A stretch of 64,000 nucleotides of DNA from Salsipaludibacter sp963735045 (GTDB lineage: Bacteria; Actinomycetota; Nitriliruptoria; Nitriliruptorales; Nitriliruptoraceae): assembly GCA_963735045.1 (NCBI GenBank), contig CAVTIZ010000003.1:1-64000 (forward strand), read 5' to 3'. Position numbers and translations under genes: made by a program. Numbering within the stretch: the first letter of the stretch is position 1; each line of letters begins with the position of its first letter. This document shows, piece after piece, positions 7,540 through 16,833 of this stretch. The notes below the pieces were generated by a model that saw only the letters and a list, made by a program, of their open reading frames with translations, was not told the DNA's origin and searched no databases.

Positions 7540-10500
7540 ATGGACGTGCAGATCCTGGGGGCGCTGCGGGTGCTCGACGGGGGTCGCGAACTGGTACTGG
7601 GAGGTCCGCGCCAGCAGCTCGTGCTGGCGGTGTTGGTGCAGCGCGCCGGCAGTGCGGTGGCCACCGCGATGCTGGTGGATGGCGTGTGGGGTGCCCACCC
7701 ACCGTCGACGGCTCGCAAGACCGCCCAGGTGTACGTGTCGCGCCTGCGCCAGGAACTGGGTGGGCAGCGGCTGGGGTCCACGTCGGGCGGGTACGTCCTG
7801 GCGGTGGCTGACGAGGAGATCGATGCCCGGAGGTTCGAGCGCCTGGCAGACCGGGGACGCGGTCGACTGGCATCTGACCCGCGGGGCGCCCGGGACCTGT
7901 TGGAGGAAGCCCTGGGGTTGTGGCGTGGCATGCCGTGGGGCGAACTGGGCGAGGAACCGGCGCTGCGACTCGACGTCGTGCGGTTGTCGGAGCAACGGCT
8001 GGTGGCGCTCGAGGACCGCATCGAGGCCGACCTTGCGTTGGGGCGGGCGCGCGCCATCGTGGGGGAGCTGGAGGGGTTGGTGGCCGGACGGCCGTTGCGT
8101 GAGGGCCTTCGTGGCCACCTGATGCTGGCGCTGCACCAGTCGGGCCAGTCGGCACGGGCACTCGAGGTCTACGAGGAGGGGCGACGGGTGTTGGGCGAGG
8201 AGCTCGGTGCTGACCCCTCGCCGTTTCTGCAGGACCTGCACCGCCAGATCCTGCGCCAGGATCCTGGGCTCCTGGCGCAGGCCCGTCCGGGACCTGTGCA
8301 GGTTGCCGCCTCGGTCGCGAATCCGTTTCGCGGTCTCGAGCCCTTCCGTCGCCAGGATGCTGCCGTGTTCCACGGTCGCGAGGAACTCGTCGACGAGATC
8401 ATCGCACGGCTGGGGGACCATCGGCTGGTGGCCGTCGTCGGACCGTCCGGCAGCGGCAAGTCCAGTGTCGTGCGCGCCGGGGTGGTGCCCGCGCTCGACA
8501 CCGAGGAGGCCGACTGGCAGGTGGCCACGTTCGTCCCGGGTGCCGACCCCTTCGCCGCACTGGTGCGTGCGCTGTCCGTCGTGTCGAACCTGGCGACCGA
8601 CGATCTCGCGCAGGTGATGCACGGGGACGTGCTCGACGTGTTGCGAGCGGTGCTGGCGACGCGCCACCCGGGCCGGTTGCTGCTGGTCGTCGACCAGTTC
8701 GAGGAGTTGTTCCTCGTCGCCGACGACCAGGTTCGCGAGCGCTTCGTGGCCGGCCTCGTCGAGGTCGTGGACGACCCGAGCAGCGACGTCGCGGTCCTGG
8801 TGACCGTGCGCGCGGACTTCCTCCACCGGCCCCTGGCCGACCCGGCCCTGGGCGGGCGACTCCGGACCGGACTGGTCACGGTGCCGCCACTGACCGCCGC
8901 CGGCGTCGAACAGGCCTGCACCGGGCCCGCGGCAACCGTCGGCGTGACCGTGGAACCCGAACTCGTGGCCGAACTGGTCGCAGCCGTCACCAATCAGCCG
9001 GGAGGGTTGCCACTGTTCCAGTACGCGCTCACGCAGGTCTTCGACGAGCGCACCGGCAAGGTGCTCACCAAGGCGGCACTGGACGGCATGGGGGGCATGC
9101 AGGGCATCCTGGCCCGGCGGGCCGATGACGTCCACGAGGGGCTCGACGCCGCACAGCAGACACTGGCGCGCCAGGTCTTTCTGCGCCTCGTGATCCTGGG
9201 CGACGGCGCCGAGGACACCCGACGACGCGTGACGCGCCGCGAACTGGGGCGGCTGCCAGCCGGCCGCCAGGCCGTTGACCTCGTGCTCGAACGGTTCGGC
9301 CGGGCACGACTGCTGACACTCGACCGCGACGACGCCACCGGCGAGGCCACCGTCGAAGTCGCCCACGAAGCCCTGCTCCAGGCATGGCCACGCCTGCGCC
9401 GCTGGATCGACGAGGCCCGCGACGATCTCCGGCTGCATCGCGGGCTGTCGACGGCTGCAGCCGACTGGGAAGCAGCAGACCGTCACCCCGACTTCCTCCT
9501 GACCGGCACCAGGCTGGACCAGTACGACGACTGGGAGCCGACCTCCCAGGTCGCCACCACGTCCGACGAGGACCGGTTCCTCCAGGCCAGCCGGACCCAC
9601 CGCGACGACCTCGCCCGGCAAGAGGGCGAACGCCGCGAGTACGAACGAGCACTCGAGCAGCGCAGCGTGCGGCGGCTGCGCGGACTCGTCGGTGTGCTGC
9701 TCATCGCGCTGGTGGTCGGCGCTGGATTGACGGCCGCAGCGCTGTCCCAGCGTCGAACGGCACTGGAGGCCCAGGTCGAGGCCCAACAGGGTCAGGCCGC
9801 GGCCGTGCTGGCGCGGGAGCGCGCGAGGGCCAGTGAGCTTGCCGCAACGGCCGTGGCCAACCGATACCGGGATCCCGACCTCGCGATCAACCTTGCCCAG
9901 CACGCCGCGCAGATCATGGTCACCGTCGGCGAGCCGGTGCCGGTCGACGTCACGGCAGCCCTGCACTGGACACTCCAGGCCGCGGGTGCCACCTACCCGG
10001 TGCGGACTGCCCCGGTTGCCGTCCTCGAAAGCCCCGACGGGCCCCGGGGCGTCTTCGACGTCGGGCCCGCCGTGCTGGTGGAGATGGCCGCGGCAACGAC
10101 CGCCCGCGGGCTGCGCCCCGGGGAATGCGCCGAGTATCTCGACACGACGGGGTGTCCCACCATCAACCCGGTGGCGATGACGGCCGCGGTGTGGGAACCA
10201 CTGCCGCCACCTGAGGATCCGTCGCAACCGCTCGCCGGGACAAGTGTCCGAGTGGTCTCCCAGGACCAAGACGAGTCCGGCGCCGCACCGGGGATCGACG
10301 CCGTGCAGGCCGCGACGGGGATCCGGCTCGAATACGACTACGAGCGGTTCTTCTGGGATGTCGCCCGCGAGACCGGTTCGATCATCGAGCCCGGCATCGA
10401 CCTCGGCAACCTCCCCCAGCCGGCGGCCGTGGTCGAACTCGGACGCAAGGGGCTGCTCATGGATCTGTCCGAGTGGTTCGAGGTGGCGCAGCTCCAGCGC

Positions 10501-11481
10501 GACCTGACCGAGGACCTGGTGTCCCTGGCCACGACGACCGACCAGACCGGCGATGCCGGTACGAACGCCGCGCACGTCTGGGGGATCCCCGCGGACATCG
10601 TCGACAAGAGTCTCGTGTGGTATCCGACCCCAGAATTCGTCGAGGCTGGGTACGAGGTGCCCGCCACATGGTCCGAGTTCGAGACGTTGGTCGACCGGAT
10701 CCAGGCAGACGGACACACCCCCTGGTGCCATGGCGAGGAGGACGGCGACTGGAGCGGCTGGCCCGGCACGGACTGGATCGAGGAGATCCTGCTCCAGACC
10801 GAAGGGCCAGCCACCTACGACGCCTGGGTCAACGGGGACCTCGCCTTCTCGGACCCTCCGGTCCGGCGGGCCTTCGAGCGCTTCGACCGTCTCGTGCTGG
10901 CGCCCGGGCGACTCTTGCAGGGCCGTGAGGCCGCCGTCCGACGGTGGTACGCGGACGCCCGATTGGGAGTGGTGAACGATCCCCCGTCCTGTTGGCTCCT
11001 GCACGAGCATTCGTGGGCCTACACCGCCGACCAGTGGGGACCGACCGTGGGGGCGTTCCCCGTGCCCTCCGTCGGCCCCGGCGACGACCAGCGAGTGCTG
11101 GTCGGGGGGATGTACTTCGTGGCGCGATCGGATCGGCCGGAGGTCCGCGCCGCTCTGGGGTACATCACGGGGCCGAAATGGTCCGAGGCTCGTCTCGGCG
11201 AGGCAGACGTCATCCACCTCTCCGCGCATCGCGACGTCGACCCGACGATCTACCCGGACCCCGCCCGCCCCGTGGCCGAGGCGCTCCGCGACGCCGTGGC
11301 CGAGGGCGACGGCGTGCGCTTCGACGGATCCGACCTCATGCCCCTGCCCGTGCAGGACGAGTTCCTGGCGGGCATCGTCGACTTCGTCGGCGACGGCCCC
11401 GACACCCTCGACGACGTCCTGGCCTCCATCGACGCCGCCCGGGCGTCCCATGTGGACGGTGACGACGGCGAGGGCGACTGA
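7540..11481 (+). CDS. SARP/BTAD-STAND NTPase-TM-solute-binding domain fusion (predicted transmembrane sugar receptor/regulator)
   Basis: I chose ATG at 7540 because GGGAGG precedes it by 6 bases and MDVQILGALRVLDGG is a canonical SARP start. The protein is 1313 aa. Residues 1-92 are an OmpR-type winged helix; 95-245 a BTAD; 270-700 a STAND NTPase with Walker A GPSGSGKS (301-308), Walker B LLLVVDQFEE (380-389), TVRADFLHRPL and EVAHEALLQAWPRLRRW. One membrane helix spans 715-737 (GLVGVLLIALVVGAGLTAAA). After a linker typical of STAND proteins, residues 900-1300 resemble an ABC sugar-binding protein: ATWSEFETLVDRIQADGHTP, GWPGTDWIEEILLQTEG and VRFDGSDLMPLPVQDEFLAG. WD40 repeats, often in this position, are absent. 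The binding domain should be outside and the DNA-binding domain inside. Ligand and targets are unknown. Confidence 0.9.
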   Translation: MDVQILGALRVLDGGRELVLGGPRQQLVLAVLVQRAGSAVATAMLVDGVWGAHPPSTARKTAQVYVSRLRQELGGQRLGSTSGGYVLAVADEEIDARRFERLADRGRGRLASDPRGARDLLEEALGLWRGMPWGELGEEPALRLDVVRLSEQRLVALEDRIEADLALGRARAIVGELEGLVAGRPLREGLRGHLMLALHQSGQSARALEVYEEGRRVLGEELGADPSPFLQDLHRQILRQDPGLLAQARPGPVQVAASVANPFRGLEPFRRQDAAVFHGREELVDEIIARLGDHRLVAVVGPSGSGKSSVVRAGVVPALDTEEADWQVATFVPGADPFAALVRALSVVSNLATDDLAQVMHGDVLDVLRAVLATRHPGRLLLVVDQFEELFLVADDQVRERFVAGLVEVVDDPSSDVAVLVTVRADFLHRPLADPALGGRLRTGLVTVPPLTAAGVEQACTGPAATVGVTVEPELVAELVAAVTNQPGGLPLFQYALTQVFDERTGKVLTKAALDGMGGMQGILARRADDVHEGLDAAQQTLARQVFLRLVILGDGAEDTRRRVTRRELGRLPAGRQAVDLVLERFGRARLLTLDRDDATGEATVEVAHEALLQAWPRLRRWIDEARDDLRLHRGLSTAAADWEAADRHPDFLLTGTRLDQYDDWEPTSQVATTSDEDRFLQASRTHRDDLARQEGERREYERALEQRSVRRLRGLVGVLLIALVVGAGLTAAALSQRRTALEAQVEAQQGQAAAVLARERARASELAATAVANRYRDPDLAINLAQHAAQIMVTVGEPVPVDVTAALHWTLQAAGATYPVRTAPVAVLESPDGPRGVFDVGPAVLVEMAAATTARGLRPGECAEYLDTTGCPTINPVAMTAAVWEPLPPPEDPSQPLAGTSVRVVSQDQDESGAAPGIDAVQAATGIRLEYDYERFFWDVARETGSIIEPGIDLGNLPQPAAVVELGRKGLLMDLSEWFEVAQLQRDLTEDLVSLATTTDQTGDAGTNAAHVWGIPADIVDKSLVWYPTPEFVEAGYEVPATWSEFETLVDRIQADGHTPWCHGEEDGDWSGWPGTDWIEEILLQTEGPATYDAWVNGDLAFSDPPVRRAFERFDRLVLAPGRLLQGREAAVRRWYADARLGVVNDPPSCWLLHEHSWAYTADQWGPTVGAFPVPSVGPGDDQRVLVGGMYFVARSDRPEVRAALGYITGPKWSEARLGEADVIHLSAHRDVDPTIYPDPARPVAEALRDAVAEGDGVRFDGSDLMPLPVQDEFLAGIVDFVGDGPDTLDDVLASIDAARASHVDGDDGEGD

Positions 11482-11507
11482 CCCGTGACGGCCGCCCCCG
11501 TCGGTGG

Positions 11508-11604
11508 CTGCAAGCTGGCAGCAGGGTCGTCGCCGAGTTGCAACCACCACTGCAGGCCGATCACCGCCGACCTGCAACCGTGGGCGCGCACAGTGGTCCT
11601 GCAT
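11508..11604. promoter_or_regulatory. Cluster of TGCA-centred repeats downstream of the receptor gene
   Basis: Five related hexamers, CTGCAA, TTGCAA, CTGCAG, CTGCAA and CTGCAT, start at 11508, 11538, 11550, 11572 and 11599, all within 100 bases in the gap before the 153-aa gene. Two are followed by CC (TGCAACC). The 11550-11572 spacing is 22 bases, two helical turns. SARP regulators bind direct repeats, so this could be a target of the adjacent fusion protein, but the other spacings (30, 12, 27) are irregular. Confidence 0.3.
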
Positions 11605-11629
11605 CGAGCAGACGACCAAAGGCGACCCG

Positions 11630-12091
11630 ATGCCGACCATCGAGACACGACCCCGATCCGAAGCCGACACCCAGACCCGGGTACCCGACGAGGCCGCACC
11701 ATCGAGCCGCGCGCCCACCCGGACCCACCGCCAGCGACGCGCACCGTCCACCGCTGTCCTCGCGGCGATCGTCCTCGCGGCGATCGTCGTCGCGGTGCTC
11801 GTGGCCGTCGCGGCGACCACCTCGACGACGACCGGGCCGACGGCCGACGACGTGGCCGACACGACGACGACCACGTCCACCGGACTGACCGAGGATGAAG
11901 CCCTGCGACGCCTGATCGCCCAGGGCTACGTCCCCAGCGCCGCCATCCCACCGTCCCTGTACACGCGCGAGGAGCTGGCCACGATCCGCCAGGTTCGCGC
12001 CGGAGTGCTCCCCGCCGAGCTGCTCGAGGCCGAGACGTTCGTGACCAAGGAACTGATCAACCGCGGTCTCATCCCGCCATCCGTGCGCTGA
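11630..12091 (+). CDS. Small single-pass membrane protein (153 aa)
   Basis: From ATG at 11630 (MPTIETRPRSEADTQT) the protein has a 45-residue polar, basic cytoplasmic N-terminus. One membrane helix follows (TAVLAAIVLAAIVVAVLVAV), then a Thr-rich stretch (ATTSTTTGPTADDVADTTTT) and an outer domain of about 65 residues ending RGLIPPSVR. That domain contains EDEALRRLIAQGYVPSAAIP and LEAETFVTKELINRGLIPP. No family recognised. It lies 149 bases after the receptor fusion in the same direction and may be its partner or target; that is inference. Upstream is a cluster of TGCA-type repeats. Confidence 0.65.
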   Translation: MPTIETRPRSEADTQTRVPDEAAPSSRAPTRTHRQRRAPSTAVLAAIVLAAIVVAVLVAVAATTSTTTGPTADDVADTTTTTSTGLTEDEALRRLIAQGYVPSAAIPPSLYTREELATIRQVRAGVLPAELLEAETFVTKELINRGLIPPSVR

Positions 12092-12129
12092 GCAACGACG
12101 TGACGTCGATGGGAACGGCGTCGACTGCC

Positions 12130-12156
12130 GATGTGCCTCGCCATCGGAGGCACATC
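12130..12156 (+). terminator. Hairpin after the 153-aa gene
   Basis: GATGTGCCTC and GAGGCACATC form a perfect 10-bp stem with a 7-base loop, 38 bases after the stop. There is no T-run, as is common in high-GC actinobacteria. Confidence 0.6.
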
Positions 12157-12790
12157 CAGGCCCGGACACCGGCCCCCAAATCGTCTGCGACAGACTCCGG
12201 TCGCAGGCGATGCGGCCACCAGCGTGGCCGTACTCACGCAGTCGTCCGGGACCCCCGGGCCCATGTCTTCAGGATCCGTGGCCCGTGGGAACCCGGAGTC
12301 CGGATCACTCCCCTCGACTGGGCAGTCCCGTCCGCCATCCATGCACCAGCGAATGGCGACAGCCACCTTCAGGCGAGGCTCGCGGCCGACACGGTGCCGA
12401 CCATCGGGCTCGCCTCTCGGCGCCCAGACCTCTGAGAACCCGTAGCTCCCAGAGGGCTGGAACCGCCGCGCCAACACGTCGGTGTCCCGGCGGCCTCGCG
12501 GCACCCGGGCGAACCCGCTGCACCTACCCCCACGGCCCGCGCGTGACGATTGTCCCGTCCAGGGTCGACGTTGCGTATCGACCCACAGGTCGCCGCTGGC
12601 AGCGGTTGCCGACTATGGGCGCACCCTCGAGGTGATCGTAGGAACATCGGAAGCGGTGTCCAGGAGGCGACCGTTTGCTCCGTCGTTGGGGCCAGTCGCT
12701 GGACTTATCTCTGGCTTGCACCCTCAGTGCACGATTCCAATCGGGCCGACATTCCGGCCAGACCGACCCAGCCCCGCACAGGAGCTCCCG
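12157..12790. other. Region without a supported gene
   Basis: Open frames on both strands here have arginine/proline-rich shadow composition and no ribosome binding sites. The last 15 bases hold an AGGAG site for the gene at 12791. Local G+C falls between about 12640 and 12760, which may include the promoter of that gene; no clear -10/-35 pair is assigned. Confidence 0.4.
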
Positions 12791-13900
12791 ATGAGATCCA
12801 CGAACCCCTCGGTGACACTCGTCCGCTCGTCCCGTCTGCTCGCCGTCGTTGCAATGGTGGTCGCTGCCTTGGCGGCCGCGACCTTGGTGACGCCTTGGTC
12901 CGCTTCCGCCGACCCCGCCGGTGACGCCGTCATCGACAGGAACCGCCGCGACACCGACGCCCTACTGGTGCGTGCCGGGCTCGCCCCCGTTCAGGCGGAT
13001 GGCCTGACTGTCGACGCGCCGACAGACTTCCTGGTGAAGTTGATCGATGCGGATCCCACCGTTCCGGGCCTGGACCTGGCCGCCGGCGCGACCTTCCGGC
13101 TGACCTTGCCCGATGCCTTCGAGAACACGGGCACCCGCGTTGCCGGTGCCGGCGAGCCAGGTTGTGGCCCACCAGTGGTGGTCGACTGCACCACCGCCGT
13201 CCTGGTGCAGGGATGGCCGCAGAGCCCGGTCCTGCCGTTCCCCGACGTGACCTGGGATGCGGCCACCAACACCTTCGAAATGACCACAACGGCAGCCTGG
13301 GCGCCGGATCCGCCCGAGGCCCCCGGGGCCAAGACGCTTCACCTGCAGGCATTCGGATTCCGCAACCCCGACCGGCCAGGGGTCTATCCCATCGAGCTGG
13401 AGATCAGGCCGGATCCGGCGTCGGATCGGGTCTTGCTCGCTCGGACGAGTGTGCGGATTGTTCCGCGCACCGCCCCGCACCTCGGTGTGCTGAGCACCGT
13501 CAACGGATCGCCGCCTCCGCCGTTTCCCAATTCGATCTTCCAACGTGCTTTCCTTGATGACGGCCCCATCGACCTGCTGACCTGGGGGCTGTACCTGTGG
13601 GCCAGGGACGCCCGACCGCTGGTCGGTGCAGAGATCGTGATGGTGCGACAAAACATCGGCCTGATCGTGGACAGCACTGGCCGGCCCGTCGGACGTGTTC
13701 GGATACGGCCACCCAGCGGCGCTCAGTCACATCATCTCGACGCGGCACCTTCCATCCCTGCTCTGGCCCTGCTCTCAGCCCAGCCCACTGGCCTGATGTA
13801 TGCCGACTTCACACCCGACCCGCTCGCCGACGGCCTCTACCGCATCACATTCAGCCTGTTCGGGGGCAGCCGCCAAGACTTCTTCGTCACTGTCGAGTGA
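12791..13900 (+). CDS. Secreted hypothetical protein (369 aa)
   Basis: ATG at 12791 follows AGGAG by 6 bases. The N-terminus (MRSTNPSVTLVRSSRLLAVV) is basic then hydrophobic, with a likely Sec cleavage after WSASA near residue 42. The mature part is rich in beta-forming, Pro and Asp residues, with recurring segments such as TFRLTLPDAFENTGTRVAGA, HPRPGVYPIELEI-like PDRPGVYPIELEIRPD and a final SLFGGSRQDFFVTVE. It looks like an extracellular beta-sandwich protein; two Cys near GCGPPVVVDC could form a disulphide. I recognise no enzyme motif. It stands alone between non-coding stretches. Confidence 0.65.
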   Translation: MRSTNPSVTLVRSSRLLAVVAMVVAALAAATLVTPWSASADPAGDAVIDRNRRDTDALLVRAGLAPVQADGLTVDAPTDFLVKLIDADPTVPGLDLAAGATFRLTLPDAFENTGTRVAGAGEPGCGPPVVVDCTTAVLVQGWPQSPVLPFPDVTWDAATNTFEMTTTAAWAPDPPEAPGAKTLHLQAFGFRNPDRPGVYPIELEIRPDPASDRVLLARTSVRIVPRTAPHLGVLSTVNGSPPPPFPNSIFQRAFLDDGPIDLLTWGLYLWARDARPLVGAEIVMVRQNIGLIVDSTGRPVGRVRIRPPSGAQSHHLDAAPSIPALALLSAQPTGLMYADFTPDPLADGLYRITFSLFGGSRQDFFVTVE

Positions 13901-14308
13901 GGAATGACCCGGATCGCGCGGCACCCGACAGTGCAGTCAGCCTGGGCCACGGCCAAGATGCCGCCCACGATCGCCGTTCACCGGTTGCCCTGCCCCACAT
14001 GGCCCTGATATCTCGCTTGTGGCGGCGAACATTCGCGTCGGGACGCGTCTCGGCGGGCAAATCTCCCTGAGACGGCAATCACACAGAAGTGCTCCGCGAG
14101 GTACCGCGATCGAACGGCTCTCCGATGGCCGGCGCTCTCGCGGAAGCGCTCCGGGCGCGTGTCGAGATCGACGCCTCTCTCTGTCAAGGACGGGTTTCGC
14201 GGCCTGATTGGGTTGGCATCACAGGGTGGTCCGCCACCGGACTAGCGTGGTTGGTGGCGGTTCGGGATGTGACTCGAACCAAGCGCCGGTGTCGGGGATG
14301 CAAGCCGG
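13901..14308. other. Region without a supported gene
   Basis: About 400 bases with only short, low-quality frames on both strands. G+C is somewhat lower than in the core regions. It adjoins a transposase remnant and is probably degenerate DNA. Confidence 0.4.
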
Positions 14309-14590
14309 TCACGCGGCCTTCGGGCTCGTTCCCTGGTGTCCATCCCGGACCGTCTCACGTCGAGCGTCGGCGACCATACGCCAGTAGATCACGTCCGACA
14401 GCTGCCGCTTGAGTGACCGGACGGCTTCGCCGTGGTTCTTGTGCTGGGCGATCTTGCGGTCGTAGTGGTCTCGGCCGACCGCGCCGTGGCGGATCTGGCT
14501 GATCGCGGCGGCGTGGATGACCTTGTTGAGCTGACGGTTGCCGCCCCGGTTGAGTCGAGGGGGGTGCTGGTCGCCGGATGAGGCGTCCAT
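14309..14590 (-). pseudogene. IS110-family transposase remnant (C-terminal part)
   Basis: The minus strand reads DASSGDQHPPRLNRGGNRQLN, then KVIHAAAISQIRHGAVGRDH, YDRKIAQHKNHGEAVRSLKR and QLSDVIYWRMVADARRE. The GNRQLN segment, the Y-RK block and the LKR-QLSDVIY ending are characteristic of the C-terminal Transposase_20 domain of IS110-type enzymes. The N-terminal DEDD catalytic half is missing and no terminal repeats are visible, so this is a dead fragment. It marks past insertion in an accessory region. Confidence 0.8.
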
Positions 14591-14793
14591 AGGTCGTGCC
14601 CGGGTCGTCCTGCCACGACCCCTGGTCGTCTTCCTCGTTCGCCACACCTGTCCTCCTGGTCGACGGCGATCACCGTACGGGTCGGGGTCGCGCGATCCTC
14701 GTCCGTTTGTGCATGACCCCGGTCGCGAGCCGACCTCGACAACGTGTCCACGCTCGTCTTCGCTGGTCGAGCAGCGCGAGCGGAGGATGTGCG

Positions 14794-15888
14794 ATGGGTT
14801 CGAACGTTGACCGTGCCGCGGTCCTGCGCAGCCGATTGCACCACCACGGGCTGCTGGGCGACCGTGCACCGATGGCCAACCTCGACGTTGCCCCCCTGGG
14901 ACTGGCCGACGTCGACCACGGGGGTGCGGCAGCGGCGCTTGCCGTCCGGGTCGATCTCGGCGACACGACCTTGGCCGACCTGGTGCAGGACGGTCGGCTG
15001 GTGCCGACCTTCGGCGCCCGGGCAGCCGGCGCCCTGGCCCGGCCCGCCGACGTGCCCTCCGTGTCCCATGCGCTTCTGGACCCGGACCCGCCTCCCAACG
15101 CGGACGTCGCGCTGGTCGACCAACTGGCCACGGCCGCCCTTCCACCGCTACGTGACCACGGCCCGATGACCAAGGAGCAGCTCGGCGCGGCGATCACCCC
15201 GGGCACCCCGCCCCAGGCGATGCGTTCCTGCGAACGGTGCGGACGCGACCACCCCGACGATGGGCTGGTGAAACGACTCGCCTGGTCTGGCCGCCTGCGC
15301 ATCGAAGCGGGTGATCGCACCACCGATCGCGTCGCCGCCGCCGGCCGATGGCGTCCGGCCCGGTACCGGCGCATCCGTGACCACCAACGAGTGGAGCTGG
15401 TGCGACGCTTCCTGCGGCTCCACGGTCCGGCAACCGTCGACGACCTCTCCGCATGGGCCGGGATCGACGATCGCCATGCGGCGGCGTGTTGGTCGCTGGT
15501 GGCCGACGAACTCGAACCCGTCACCACACCTCACGGCAGCGGGTGGGTGCACGCCGACGACCTCGACCTGCTCCGGGACCCGCCACCCGCGCCGCGACCA
15601 CGCCTGATCCCGGGCTACGACCCCCTGTTGCAGACCCGGGACCGATACTCACTCGTTCCCGACCGCGCCCGCCAGAGACAGATCTGGCGATCCACGGCGA
15701 ACCCCGGGATCGTCATTGCCCACGACGAGGTCATCGGCACGTGGCGCGCCCGGACCCGCCGCAACCGCCTCGATGTGCGCCTGCAGTCGTTCGGGCCGGA
15801 CCTTCCCGTCGACGAGCTCCGACCCGACGCCCTGGCCGTGGCGAGCGCCCGCGGACTCCAGGATGTCACCATCGCCATCCCGGACTGA
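14794..15888 (+). CDS. Winged-helix DNA-binding domain protein (HTH_42/AlkZ-like superfamily)
   Basis: ATG at 14794 follows GGAGG by 6 bases. The 364-aa product has tandem winged-helix-like segments (VRRFLRLHGPATVDDLSAWA, later DRHAAACWSLVADELEPVTT) and the C-terminal block usual in this family: LIPGYDPLLQTRDRYSLVPD followed by GIVIAHDEVIGTWRARTRRN. Members include the DNA glycosylase AlkZ, but I see no QxQ-type catalytic motif here, so repair activity is not claimed. A CERCG segment with a nearby His (residues 147-152) is unusual and might bind zinc. It stands alone between an IS110 remnant and a cluster of gene fragments. Confidence 0.7.
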   Translation: MGSNVDRAAVLRSRLHHHGLLGDRAPMANLDVAPLGLADVDHGGAAAALAVRVDLGDTTLADLVQDGRLVPTFGARAAGALARPADVPSVSHALLDPDPPPNADVALVDQLATAALPPLRDHGPMTKEQLGAAITPGTPPQAMRSCERCGRDHPDDGLVKRLAWSGRLRIEAGDRTTDRVAAAGRWRPARYRRIRDHQRVELVRRFLRLHGPATVDDLSAWAGIDDRHAAACWSLVADELEPVTTPHGSGWVHADDLDLLRDPPPAPRPRLIPGYDPLLQTRDRYSLVPDRARQRQIWRSTANPGIVIAHDEVIGTWRARTRRNRLDVRLQSFGPDLPVDELRPDALAVASARGLQDVTIAIPD

Positions 15889-15978
15889 CACCCGCGTCGG
15901 TGCGATGCGACCCAGCCGCCTGGTCGCGGCGGACGGCAGTCGCCGATGGGGCCGCCAGCGGCCGGCCTGGGGTCGTGC

Positions 15979-16125
15979 TCAGTCGTGGGCGTCGGCGGTG
16001 CCGAGCTTCCAGTACCCGGCGAGGTGGTGGTGGTCCTCCGGGATCCCGACCTCGCGAACCAACCGGCGCATCGACGCGAGGACTCCGGCCTCGCCGGCCA
16101 GCCACACGAACGCCGACCCGTCCCC
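15979..16125 (-). pseudogene. Siderophore-interacting protein remnant (C-terminus)
   Basis: The minus strand reads FVWLAGEAGVLASMRRLVRE, then VGIPEDHHHLAGYWKLGTAD before a stop at 15979. WLAGEAG...RR...GYW is the typical end of siderophore-interacting (ferric-siderophore reductase) proteins. The FAD-binding N-terminal domain is not found upstream in any frame. It is a fragment lying next to two others. Confidence 0.6.
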
Positions 16126-16299
16126 AGTGACGCCCACTCCTTCCCCCGACCTCGACGTGCACCCGTGTCGTGATCGGCCTTGCCGTTCGCAACGACGGTG
16201 CCCTCCGGGTTCGTGCCACCAGCGAGTCCCAGGCCCCCGCTGACCGATGAGTTCTCGCTCTGCCCGTCGGCACAACTGCGGGGACACCGGCAGACCGTC

Positions 16300-16360
16300 C
16301 AGGTCCCATGACCAGGTCCCCGAACCACATGTGGGCCATCTCGTGGAGGATCGTGGACGA
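16300..16360 (-). pseudogene. Aminopeptidase N (M1) catalytic-motif fragment
   Basis: The minus strand reads STILHEMAHMWFGDLVMGPG. HEMAHMWFGDLV matches the HExxH zinc site and following WFG of M1 aminopeptidases. Neither the GAMEN motif nor the rest of the 800-aa enzyme is present. The matching stretch is about 20 residues, so chance is not excluded, but the agreement over 12 residues is striking. Confidence 0.45.
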
Positions 16361-16818
16361 CCAGGAGGTGCACACCTTCATCAACGACCTGTTCCGCCCC
16401 GTTGGCACCTACCTCTCTGGCCGACGGATACAAGACGATGCTGTGAGACTGCCCACACCGTGCCCGACCAGCCGCCACACATCCTGCAGTACGCCGACGA
16501 CTGGCAGGCCGCGGACGAGATCGTGTACTCCACGACGCTGGAGTCGGTGTCCAGCGCGAAGACCACGATCGAGCGAACTTCGACCCGGACGCGGTGCGCC
16601 ACCTCAAGGCCCGGGCTGACCACGACCTCACCGTCGATGGCCCGAACCTCGCCGGCCAGGCGATCGCCGCCGGGCTCGTGGACGACCACCACCTGGTCAT
16701 CACCAGCAGCGTGGTGGGCGGCGGCAAGCGGTTCTTCCCCGACGGCGTCCGGCTCGATCTCGACCTGGTCGAGGAACGATCCTTCGACAGCGGGCTGATC
16801 TACGCGCGCTACTCACGA
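16355..16818 (+). pseudogene. RibD-like dihydrofolate reductase family remnant, frameshifted
   Basis: Three frames join into one protein: VHTFINDLFRPVGTYLSGRR, then ILQYADDWQAADEIVYSTTL and ESVSSAKTTIER, then VRHLKARADHDLTVDGPNLA with AAGLVDDHHLVITSSVVGGG and KRFFPDGVRLDLDLVEERSF. This matches the C-terminal three-quarters of small RibD_C/DHFR-like proteins. The N-terminal strand with the nucleotide-binding region is absent and replaced by the aminopeptidase fragment. At least two indels. It cannot encode a functional enzyme. Confidence 0.75.
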
Positions 16819-16833
16819 CGTCGACGGGGTGCG

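Noticed and set aside
7444..11880. Minus-strand open frame of 1478 codons
   Set aside because: It is the shadow of the receptor fusion gene; no family-like sequence and no ribosome binding site.
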